Shown piece after piece: positions 1 through 5,640 of a DNA stretch of 9,324 nt (position 1 is its first letter; every line of letters starts with the position of its first letter). Made by a program: the position numbers and the translations under genes. Source of the DNA: an uncultured Oscillibacter sp. (GTDB lineage Bacteria; Bacillota; Clostridia; Oscillospirales; Oscillospiraceae); the NCBI GenBank assembly GCA_902476875.1, contig CABSFC010000104.1:1-9324 (forward strand). The letters are read 5' to 3'. The notes beneath the pieces are model-generated. The model was given only the letters and a program-made list of their open reading frames with translations. It was not told where the DNA came from and searched no databases.

Positions 1-2
1 GG

Positions 3-221
3 ACGCCCTCCGGCGGCTCCCGTGGCGGCGGCATCTTCGGAGGCGGCTCCTTCAGCGGCGGTTCCTTCGGCGGCAGCCGTGGCAGCTTTGGTGGAGGCGG
101 CTCCTTTGGCCGCAGCTCCGGCGGCTCCCGGGGCAGCTTCGGCGGGGGAGGTTCCTTCGGCCGGGGCGGCGGAGGAAGCCGTGGCGGTTTCTCCGGCGGA
201 GCCAGAGGCGGGCGGCGTTGA
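3..221 (+). CDS. C-terminal fragment of a Gly/Ser/Arg/Phe-rich low-complexity protein
   Basis: Only the last 72 codons are inside the window; the start lies to the left. This frame is preferred because it ends in TGA at 219-221, just before a terminator, whereas the overlapping Ala-rich frame starting at 22 reads straight through that terminator. The tail is built of Gly, Ser, Phe and Arg with RGG-like tripeptides, and the 15-residue unit GGSRGSFGGGGSFGR occurs twice (nt 69-113 and 120-164). It ends in an Arg-rich stretch, ARGGRR. Gly/Ser-rich tails of this kind occur at the ends of some bacterial membrane-associated proteins (for example TPM/YgcG-type proteins), but no folded domain is visible here, so the family cannot be assigned. 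The function is unknown. The frame call is fairly secure; the identity is not. Confidence 0.6.
   Translation, partial: TPSGGSRGGGIFGGGSFSGGSFGGSRGSFGGGGSFGRSSGGSRGSFGGGGSFGRGGGGSRGGFSGGARGGRR
69..164 (+). repeat. Two-copy direct repeat inside the Gly-rich tail
   Basis: A 45-nt unit encoding GGSRGSFGGGGSFGR is present at 69-113 and again at 120-164, with a 6-nt spacer (Ser-Ser). The protein copies are identical, while the DNA copies differ at synonymous positions. That suggests either an old duplication kept under amino-acid selection or simple low-complexity drift. Confidence 0.7.
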
Positions 222-231
222 CCATGAGAGT

Positions 232-265
232 GTAAAAGCGCCGTATATACGGCGCTTTTACTTTT
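232..265 (+). terminator. Perfect 30-nt palindromic terminator after the Gly-rich gene
   Basis: Positions 232-261 form a perfect 15+15 inverted repeat (arm GTAAAAGCGCCGTAT). The transcript gives a hairpin with a GC core, GCGCCGT/ACGGCGC, flanked by A and U tracts, followed by TTTT at 262-265. It lies 10 nt after the TGA of the Gly-rich gene. Because it is symmetric it could act in both directions. Confidence 0.85.
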
Positions 266-317
266 GGGAAAAATCCCGCGGTATGCGATACGGAACACAG
301 CGGACTGATGATCAAGT

Positions 318-322
318 GGGAG
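318..322 (+). promoter_or_regulatory. Ribosome binding site for the lipoprotein gene
   Basis: GGGAG ends 7 nt before the ATG at 330, which supports that start. The signal peptide begins at the same codon. Confidence 0.65.
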
Positions 323-329
323 AACGCAT

Positions 330-1613
330 ATGAAAAAGGCAAAAACTTTGATATGGCTGTTTGTATTGCTGCTCCTGTCTGCTTGTGGTGGGCCTGTGGA
401 GTGGCTGAACACAGGAACGAGCCGGGGCCAGGAGGCCGAAGCCGCCAATCATTTTTGGGGAGCGGATAGCGGCCGCGTGGATGGCTCCGCCGTGGCGGAT
501 TATGCGGCGGTTTTGGACAACGGCGAAGCGTTTCACGGAAAGACGATCACAGTGGCGGGCCGGGTGGAGGCGTCGTATGACAATTATTATGGTCGCGGCT
601 TTGTGTTTCGGGACAGGCTGGGCAGATACAGCGGCCAAAGCTGGGACCCGGAGGTGGAATTTGAAGTGGTTCTGGCCGATGCGGAGAAGTTTTCAGAGCT
701 TTCGGAGGTGGCCTTTTCCGATGGAGACTACGTACTTGTGCGGGGGGAGTGGTATCACTACGAATCCAACAGGTATTTAAAGAACGCGGTCGTACTCGCC
801 AATGGTGAGGAGGCGAAAGCGTATGCGGATGCGTTTTTGGAGCAGTGGTATGCCCGGGGCCGGCGTTATGCGGAAGAACTGCCGCTGACGGACTATATGA
901 ATCTCCAAAATGGGGAGAGCTCCGCCGACGGACGGATACGAATCGCCGGACAGGTCCGGGATTGGAAAGAGGACGGCGCGTTTTATCTGGAAAACCGCAT
1001 GACAGGACAAAAATGCGTATATGTCAGCCTGTGGGGATGCCCGCCGGAGATGAAAGCGCTGCTTGCGGAGGATGCCTATGTGATCGTATCCGGCGAGTTG
1101 AACAGAGGACTGCGGGACTGCTTCGTGGAAGCTGTGGGACCGGAGGCCGAAGCGGTATGCGCGGAACAGGAGCAGGCGTGGTGGCAGCGCTATTGGGAGA
1201 CCCGGGACGCTTATCTGGCGGACTGCGCGCCGTATCCATATGAAAGCGCGGCACGGTCGCCCCGGGAACATGCGGGGGAACGCACGGCGATCAGCGGCAC
1301 GGTCCTCCGCATCAAGCCTGTTTATAGCTATGACGGGAGCGAAGAGCCATATATAGAGGATATGGATATCCAAATGCAATGGGTCTGTGATGATAATACA
1401 GAATACCGCATCATCCTGGACACAGGCGGCGGAAGGACCGTGTATGTGAGATACTACGGGGAACTGCCGGGAGAGCCGGAATTTCTGGCCGGTGATCAGG
1501 CAACCTTTTATGGGGCCTGTCTGGGGTATAAGGCTGGATACCCCATCTCCCTGGAGGAGTACACCGAAGATATGCCGGTGGTGATAGCCCCCTATTCCAG
1601 TATGAACCAATAG
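330..1613 (+). CDS. Lipoprotein with three OB-fold-like repeats
   Basis: This is a 427-residue exported lipoprotein. Residues 1-19 are a type II signal peptide: basic MKKAK, a hydrophobic core, then lipobox LSAC with Cys19 as the predicted lipidated residue, so the mature protein should sit on the outer face of the membrane. The mature part seems to hold three related beta-rich units of OB-fold type. Unit 1 (about 70-157) has GKTITVAGRV and later GDYVLVRGEW. Unit 2 (about 199-275) has GRIRIAGQV and later DAYVIVSGEL. Unit 3 (about 315-410) has GERTAISGTV and later GDQATFYGAC. Each unit opens with a strand ending in G-x-V and contains a second strand ending in G. No catalytic motif is seen. The gene has more A/T-ending codons (TAT, GAT, ATA) than its GC-rich neighbours. 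It stands alone, bounded by terminators on both sides. The lipoprotein call is strong, the OB-fold reading is moderate, and the ligand or function is unknown. Confidence 0.85.
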   Translation: MKKAKTLIWLFVLLLLSACGGPVEWLNTGTSRGQEAEAANHFWGADSGRVDGSAVADYAAVLDNGEAFHGKTITVAGRVEASYDNYYGRGFVFRDRLGRYSGQSWDPEVEFEVVLADAEKFSELSEVAFSDGDYVLVRGEWYHYESNRYLKNAVVLANGEEAKAYADAFLEQWYARGRRYAEELPLTDYMNLQNGESSADGRIRIAGQVRDWKEDGAFYLENRMTGQKCVYVSLWGCPPEMKALLAEDAYVIVSGELNRGLRDCFVEAVGPEAEAVCAEQEQAWWQRYWETRDAYLADCAPYPYESAARSPREHAGERTAISGTVLRIKPVYSYDGSEEPYIEDMDIQMQWVCDDNTEYRIILDTGGGRTVYVRYYGELPGEPEFLAGDQATFYGACLGYKAGYPISLEEYTEDMPVVIAPYSSMNQ

Positions 1614-1620
1614 ACAAAAG

Positions 1621-1651
1621 AGAGCAGCCTGCCGCCGGCAGGCTGCTCTTT
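1621..1651. terminator. Bidirectional terminator between convergent genes
   Basis: A 13-bp perfect stem, AGAGCAGCCTGCC (1621-1633) with GGCAGGCTGCTCT (1637-1649), encloses a 3-nt loop. On the plus strand it is followed by TTTATTT; on the minus strand it is followed by a CTTTTG run. It can therefore end both the lipoprotein transcript (+) and the prfC-GNAT transcript (-). The minus-strand gene's stop codon (1650-1652) abuts the stem. Confidence 0.9.
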
Positions 1652-2114
1652 ATTTCCGCTTTTCCATGGTCAGCAGACCGTCTTCCCCCCGGACCCGCCA
1701 GCCGTTGGGGTTCACATACCCGATCTTCTCATAAAAGTCCAGCGCGTTCACCGAGGACGTCAGCCAGACGCGCCGGGCCGCGACGCACAGCGCGTCCGCC
1801 TCCAGCGCCTGGAACAGCTGCCGTCCCAGCCCCCGGCCGATGGCCTCCGGCAGCAGGAACGCGGCGATGATCTCGCACTCCCGCTCCCCGGTTGGCACCA
1901 CCGTGCCGGTGCCCACGATCACGCCGTCCTCCGTCATCACGTAGGTGTGTCCCCCGGCGGCGATCTCCGCCACCGTCTCCGGCGTGTACCGGGCGTACAG
2001 CCAGTCGATCTCGTCCCTGGGGCAGTAGTTGGCGTTGACCTCCAGCAGCGTCCGGCGGAGGAGCACGGAGAGCGCCGTCTCGTCCCCGGGCATATACATC
2101 CTGATCTCCGCCAT
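1650..2114 (-). CDS. GNAT family N-acetyltransferase
   Basis: This is a 154-residue single-domain Gcn5-related acetyltransferase, the usual length for the family. The acetyl-CoA pyrophosphate-binding loop (motif A) is GRGLGRQL at residues 93-100, preceded by the strand ECEIIAAFLLPE (79-90). Motif B is SSVNALDFYEKIGY (120-133), with the Tyr that often protonates the leaving CoA thiol. The protein should move an acetyl group from acetyl-CoA to an amine, but the substrate cannot be read from the sequence. Its ATG lies 3 nt beyond the prfC stop, and no strong Shine-Dalgarno site is seen in front of it, so it is probably co-transcribed and translationally coupled with prfC. The stop codon touches the shared terminator. 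Confidence 0.88.
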   Translation of the reverse strand: MAEIRMYMPGDETALSVLLRRTLLEVNANYCPRDEIDWLYARYTPETVAEIAAGGHTYVMTEDGVIVGTGTVVPTGERECEIIAAFLLPEAIGRGLGRQLFQALEADALCVAARRVWLTSSVNALDFYEKIGYVNPNGWRVRGEDGLLTMEKRK

Positions 2115-2117
2115 GGC

Positions 2118-3698
2118 TCACACCGACAGGGAGTCCGCCAGCTCCAGACCGGGGTTGTGCTTGGTCAAAAAGCCCACGCTCCACTCGCCGCCGAAGGCCA
2201 CCAGCAGGCGGTCCTTGAAGTCCTCCAGAATGGCGGAGCCGGTGCACAGCACCAGATCCTCCGGCCTGCAGGGGCAGGCGGTGATGAGCCGCAGGTGGTC
2301 GTAGGGCAGGCCCGTCATATACAGGTCCACGCCGTACTCGGATTTCATCCGGTACTCGAACACATCAAATTGCAGGGTGCCCACCACGCCCACAATGACC
2401 TCCTCCAGGCCCGCGCCGGGGATCTTGAAGATCTGGATGGCACCCTCCTGGGCGATCTGCTCCGTGCCCTTGATGAACTGCTTGCGCTTCATGGTGTCCT
2501 TGGGACTGACTCTCATGAAGTGCTCCGGCTCAAAGGTGGGGATGCCGGAGTATTTGAACTTCTTCCCCGGCACGGTGATGGTGTCGCCGATGGAGAACAG
2601 GCCGGGGTCGAACACGCCGATGATGTCGCCGGCGTAGGCCTCGTCCACGATCTCCCGCTCGGCGGCCATCATCTGCTGAGGCTGGCTCAGCCGCAATTTT
2701 TTGCCGCTCTGGACGTGGAAATACTCCGCGTCCCGCTGGAACTTGCCGGAGCAGATGCGCATGAAAGCAAGCCGGTCCCGGTGGGCCTTGTTCATGTTGG
2801 CCTGGATTTTGAACACGAAAGCGGAGAAGTCCGGGGAGAACGCGTCGATCTCGCCGCAGTCCGCCACCCGGCTCAGGGGGGCGGTGGTCATGCGGAGGAA
2901 CTCCTCCAAAAACGGCTCCACGCCGAAGTTGGTCAGGGCCGAGCCGAAGAACACGGGGGACAGGGCGCCGCTTCGCACGGCTTCCATGTCGAACTCCCGG
3001 CCCGCGCCCAGCAGCTCCACTTCCTCCCGGAGAGCGCTGGCCTTCTTCCCGCCGATCAGCGTCTCCAGCTCCGGGTCGTCCAGTTCCACCTCGGTGACGG
3101 CGGCCTTTTTGGCGTGGCCCTCGCCCTCAAAGAACAGGATGCGCTTCTTCTCCCGGTCATAGACGCCCTGGAACTCCTTGCCGCAGCCGATGGGCCAGTT
3201 GACGGCGTAGGTGTCGATGCCCAGCTCCCGCTCCACTTCCTCGCACAGGTCCAGAGGGTCCCGGGTCTCCCGGTCCATTTTGTTGATGAAGGTGAAGATG
3301 GGGATGTGCCGCAGGGCGCAGACCTTGAACAGCTTCCGGGTCTGGGGCTCCACGCCCTTGGCGCCGTCGATGACCATGACGGCGGAGTCCGCCGCCATCA
3401 GGGTGCGGTAGGTGTCCTCGGAGAAGTCCTGGTGGCCCGGGGTGTCCAGGATGTTGATGCAGAAGCCGTCGTGCTGGAACTGCATGACGGAGGACGTGAC
3501 GGAGATGCCGCGCTGCTTTTCGATCTCCATCCAGTCGCTGGTGGCGGCCCGGGCCCGCTTGCCCTTGACCTCGCCGGCCTGGGCGATGGCGCCGCCGTAC
3601 AGCAGGAATTTTTCCGTTAAAGTGGTTTTACCGGCGTCGGGGTGGGAGATGATGGCGAAGGTCCGCCGCCGGGTGATTTCTTCACGCAGGGTGGGCAT
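2118..3698 (-). CDS. prfC: Peptide chain release factor 3 (RF3)
   Basis: This is a full-length 526-residue RF3, the normal size. RF3 is a cytoplasmic translational GTPase that removes RF1 or RF2 from the ribosome after peptide release. The G domain motifs are complete: P-loop HPDAGKTT (19-26), switch I RGISVTSS (63-70), DTPGHQDFSEDTYRTL (85-100), NKMD (139-142) and the G5-like FFGSALTNFGV (250-260). The HQDFSEDT form of switch II and the GKRARAATSDWMEIE stretch (46-60) are typical of RF3 rather than EF-G. The C-terminal part, with FKYSGIPTFEPEHF and the segment on VVGTLQFDVFEYRMKSEYGV, matches the RF3 domain II/III pattern. The start is fixed by AAGGAGG 7 nt upstream. It is the first gene of a minus-strand pair with a GNAT acetyltransferase. 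Confidence 0.96.
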   Translation of the reverse strand: MPTLREEITRRRTFAIISHPDAGKTTLTEKFLLYGGAIAQAGEVKGKRARAATSDWMEIEKQRGISVTSSVMQFQHDGFCINILDTPGHQDFSEDTYRTLMAADSAVMVIDGAKGVEPQTRKLFKVCALRHIPIFTFINKMDRETRDPLDLCEEVERELGIDTYAVNWPIGCGKEFQGVYDREKKRILFFEGEGHAKKAAVTEVELDDPELETLIGGKKASALREEVELLGAGREFDMEAVRSGALSPVFFGSALTNFGVEPFLEEFLRMTTAPLSRVADCGEIDAFSPDFSAFVFKIQANMNKAHRDRLAFMRICSGKFQRDAEYFHVQSGKKLRLSQPQQMMAAEREIVDEAYAGDIIGVFDPGLFSIGDTITVPGKKFKYSGIPTFEPEHFMRVSPKDTMKRKQFIKGTEQIAQEGAIQIFKIPGAGLEEVIVGVVGTLQFDVFEYRMKSEYGVDLYMTGLPYDHLRLITACPCRPEDLVLCTGSAILEDFKDRLLVAFGGEWSVGFLTKHNPGLELADSLSV

Positions 3699-3705
3699 AA
3701 AAGCG

Positions 3706-3712
3706 CCTCCTT
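3706..3712 (-). promoter_or_regulatory. Strong ribosome binding site of prfC
   Basis: On the minus strand the sequence reads AAGGAGG, 7 nt before the ATG at 3698. It is a near-perfect anti-16S match and fixes the prfC start. Confidence 0.9.
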
Positions 3713-3737
3713 GTTTACAGATATACAGAACTAAAAT

Positions 3738-3766
3738 AATTTACCACAAATGGCAGGGCTTTGCAA
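3738..3766 (-). promoter_or_regulatory. Candidate sigma-A-type promoter of prfC
   Basis: On the minus strand, TTGCAA (3766-3761) and TAAATT (3743-3738) are 17 nt apart, each matching the consensus at 4 of 6 positions. This would give a leader of roughly 30 nt before the prfC ATG. A second possible -10, TATATC, lies closer to the gene, so the exact choice is uncertain. Confidence 0.45.
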
Positions 3767-3792
3767 GCATGGGGTCAATTTCTCCGTCATGC

Positions 3793-3821
3793 TTGTGCGC
3801 CGGGAAGGCGTTTGGTATAAT
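3793..3821 (+). promoter_or_regulatory. Promoter of the 2-hydroxyacid dehydrogenase gene (extended -10)
   Basis: A perfect TATAAT (3816-3821) is preceded by TGG, giving the extended -10 form TGnTATAAT, and by TTGTGC (3793-3798) at exactly 17 nt. The -35 box matches only at TTG, so the extended -10 probably carries most of the strength. Transcription should begin near 3828, leaving a leader of about 37 nt. Confidence 0.8.
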
Positions 3822-3850
3822 CTTTTCAACAGATAATTGTTCAGCAGAAC

Positions 3851-3856
3851 AGGAGG
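3851..3856 (+). promoter_or_regulatory. Ribosome binding site that decides the dehydrogenase start
   Basis: AGGAGG lies 8 nt before the ATG at 3865. The same reading frame is open upstream to about 3412, but that extension lies antisense to prfC and upstream of the promoter, so it is not translated as part of this protein. Confidence 0.9.
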
Positions 3857-3864
3857 GAAACGGG

Positions 3865-4800
3865 ATGCGGGTTGTGATCATTGGCCATTTTCCGGAAATT
3901 TCAAAGCGGAAGATCGTGGACAGCTTTCCGCGGGGCTGGGAGATTTGTATCGTCCCGCCGGAGGAGGCCGACCGCTACCTGGCGGACGCGGAGGTGGTCA
4001 TCCCGGAGCACGTCCAGGTGGACGGCGCGTTTCTGGACAAGGCGCCGAAGCTGCGCCTGGTGCAGACCGGCGCCGGATTTGACAATGTGGACATTGCCTC
4101 ATGCACAGGGCGGGGCGTCCGGGTCTGCAATGCGGCGGGCATCAACGCGGCGGCCGTGGCGGAACATGTGATGGCGTTTATGCTCTGCTGGTATAAAAAC
4201 ATCCACCGGCTCGACCTGTTTGTGAAAGCGCGCGGAGACGAGCGGGGCTTGGACTACACGGGGGCCGAACTCGCTGGAAAGACCATCGGCGTCATCGGAC
4301 TCGGCGCCATCGGGCAGAGAGTGGCGAGGTATTGCAGCGCGTTTGACATGCGGGTGCTGGGATACAGCCGCAGGTCGGTCCGGGTGCCCGGAGTGGAGCC
4401 GGCGGATTTGGACAGCCTTTATGCGCGGAGCGATGTTGTCACAGTGCATGTGCCGCTGAACGACGCGACCCGGCATATGATCGGCCGCGACGTGTTTGCA
4501 AGGATGAAAAGCACAGCCCTTTTGATCAACACGGCGCGGGGGGCGATTGTGGATGAGCGTCAGCTTATAGAGGCCCTGAAACGGCATGAGATCGGCGGCG
4601 CGTGTCTGGATGTGTACGAGGAGGAGCCCCTTGCCCGAGACCATCCGCTGCGCGATCTCCCGAATGTAATTCTGACGCCGCACACTGCGGGACTGCCGGA
4701 CGGAGTGAAGTTCCATGAAAGGCGGTATGCGTTTTTTGTCAGCAACATTTCCAAGGTGATGGATGGGCAGGTCCCGGAAAACGCGCTTAACACGTTCTGA
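3865..4800 (+). CDS. D-isomer-specific 2-hydroxyacid dehydrogenase (NAD-dependent)
   Basis: This is a 311-residue cytoplasmic oxidoreductase of the phosphoglycerate/glyoxylate/hydroxypyruvate reductase superfamily, which interconverts a 2-keto acid and a D-2-hydroxy acid with NAD(P)H. The family's two Rossmann-like domains are recognisable. The N-terminal substrate domain contains LRLVQTGAGFDNVD (63-76) and AAGINAAAVAEHVMAFML (90-107). The nucleotide domain starts at GKTIGVIGLGAIG (138-150) with the GxGxxG loop. The catalytic triad is complete: Arg225 in INTARGAIVDE, Glu254 in DVYEEEPL and His273 in TPHTAG. There is no C-terminal ACT domain, so it is not a long allosteric SerA. The exact substrate is not predictable. 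It is transcribed from its own extended -10 promoter, divergent from prfC. No strong intrinsic terminator is seen after it, so some read-through into the next operon is possible. Confidence 0.9.
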   Translation: MRVVIIGHFPEISKRKIVDSFPRGWEICIVPPEEADRYLADAEVVIPEHVQVDGAFLDKAPKLRLVQTGAGFDNVDIASCTGRGVRVCNAAGINAAAVAEHVMAFMLCWYKNIHRLDLFVKARGDERGLDYTGAELAGKTIGVIGLGAIGQRVARYCSAFDMRVLGYSRRSVRVPGVEPADLDSLYARSDVVTVHVPLNDATRHMIGRDVFARMKSTALLINTARGAIVDERQLIEALKRHEIGGACLDVYEEEPLARDHPLRDLPNVILTPHTAGLPDGVKFHERRYAFFVSNISKVMDGQVPENALNTF

Positions 4801-4864
4801 GGCTGACAGCCATACAGGGGCGAAGTGAACAGCATATACAGAGTTTCACTGAGCCGCTCCGGCC

Positions 4865-4893
4865 TTGCAAACGCCTCCAGGCTGTGCTAGGAT
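4865..4893 (+). promoter_or_regulatory. Promoter of the acyltransferase / GTPase-nuclease / signal peptidase operon
   Basis: TTGCAA (4865-4870) and TAGGAT (4888-4893) are separated by 17 nt. The -10 box is preceded by TGC, giving the extended TGn form. Each hexamer matches consensus at 4 of 6 positions. The predicted transcript start near 4900 would leave a leader of only about 20 nt, almost entirely the ribosome binding site. Confidence 0.6.
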
Positions 4894-4903
4894 AACCAAA
4901 AAC

Positions 4904-4916
4904 GGGAGAGAGGAGG
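4904..4916 (+). promoter_or_regulatory. Double Shine-Dalgarno in front of two possible ATG starts
   Basis: The purine run GGGAGAGAGGAGG precedes ATG codons at 4917 and 4923 in the same frame. AGGAGG (4911-4916) is 6 nt from the second ATG and has no spacer to the first, so 4923 is preferred. GGGAG further left could serve the ATG at 4917. The choice changes the protein by two residues. Confidence 0.75.
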
Positions 4917-4922
4917 ATGCGT

Positions 4923-5639
4923 ATGCGGACGCTGGAGCGCGCGGGGCGGCGGACGGAGCTGGACACCCTGCGGGGCGTGACCATCCTCAGCATGATCGCC
5001 TATCACGCCTGCTGGGACCTGGTCTACCTCTTCGGCGCGGACTGGCCCTGGTACCACGGCACGCTGGCATACATCTGGCAGCAGAGCATCTGCTGGACGT
5101 TCATCCTCCTGTCCGGGTACTGCTGGCCCCTGGGCCGCCGCCACCTGCGGCGGGGGCTGCTGGCCTTCGGCGGCGGGGCGCTGGTCTCCGCCGTGACGCT
5201 GCTGGTGATGCCGGAGGACGGCATCTTCTTCGGCGTGCTGTCCCTGCTGGGCACGGCGGCCCTTGTGACCATCCCCCTGGACCCGCTGCTGCGGCGCATT
5301 CCCGCCAGGGCGGGCCTGGCGGGGAGCTTCCTCCTCTTTCTGCTGCTGCGGGACGTGAATTCCGGGTACCTGGGCTTCGAGGGCGCCCATCTCCTGGCGC
5401 TGCCGGAGGGGTTGTACCGGAACCTGTTCACCGCCTGTCTGGGCTTTCCGCCGGCGGGGTTCCACTCCACGGATTATTTTTCCCTGTTTCCCTGGATATT
5501 TTTATTCCTGACGGGATATTTTCTTTACCGCCTGCGGCGGGTCAGCGCCATGGGGCGGCACTCGTTGGTGATCTATCTGCTGCACCAGCCCCTGGTGTAC
5601 GGCGCTTTGCTGGCGCTGAATACGATTTTGGAGTTTTGA
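4923..5639 (+). CDS. Membrane acyltransferase of the HGSNAT/DUF1624 type
   Basis: This is a 238-residue integral membrane protein with about six or seven hydrophobic segments. The N-terminus, RTELDTLRGVTILSMIAYH (10-28) followed by WDL, matches the opening of the heparan-alpha-glucosaminide N-acetyltransferase catalytic domain family (DUF1624). The His of AYH (His28) falls in the first membrane helix, where that family places a functional His. Other family-like stretches are LLSGYCWPLGRRHLRRG (62-78), GVLSLLGTAAL (104-114), DYFSLFPW (184-191) and the C-terminal GRHSLVIYLLHQP (211-223). Relatives are thought to move acetyl groups across or at the membrane onto sugars, but bacterial members like this one are mostly uncharacterised, so the substrate is unknown. 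It is the first gene of a three-gene operon. Its TGA is separated by one G from the next gene's ATG, so the two are likely translationally coupled. Confidence 0.82.
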   Translation: MRTLERAGRRTELDTLRGVTILSMIAYHACWDLVYLFGADWPWYHGTLAYIWQQSICWTFILLSGYCWPLGRRHLRRGLLAFGGGALVSAVTLLVMPEDGIFFGVLSLLGTAALVTIPLDPLLRRIPARAGLAGSFLLFLLLRDVNSGYLGFEGAHLLALPEGLYRNLFTACLGFPPAGFHSTDYFSLFPWIFLFLTGYFLYRLRRVSAMGRHSLVIYLLHQPLVYGALLALNTILEF

Positions 5640-5640
5640 G

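Noticed and set aside
266..277. GGGA/TCCC mini-hairpin and TATGCG as a lipoprotein promoter region
   Set aside because: The stem is 4 bp and neither -10 nor -35 is close to consensus, so no promoter is called between 262 and 317.
22..333. Ala-rich plus-strand open frame at the left edge
   Set aside because: It reads through the palindromic terminator at 232-261 and into the next gene's start. The Gly-rich frame ending at 221 explains the DNA better.
1947..3620. Plus-strand open frame of 557 codons antisense to prfC and the GNAT gene
   Set aside because: It mirrors the GC-rich codon pattern of prfC, has a His/Leu/Gln/Gly-rich composition typical of antisense shadow frames, no ribosome binding site and no recognisable domain.
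3412..3864. Upstream extension of the dehydrogenase reading frame
   Set aside because: It is antisense to prfC and lies upstream of the TATAAT promoter at 3816-3821. AGGAGG and homology fix the start at 3865.
4801..4864. Possible terminator after the dehydrogenase (GGCT/AGCC and AGTGAA/TTCACT pairings)
   Set aside because: The stems are only 4-6 bp and no T run follows, so it does not meet the standard of the other terminators here.
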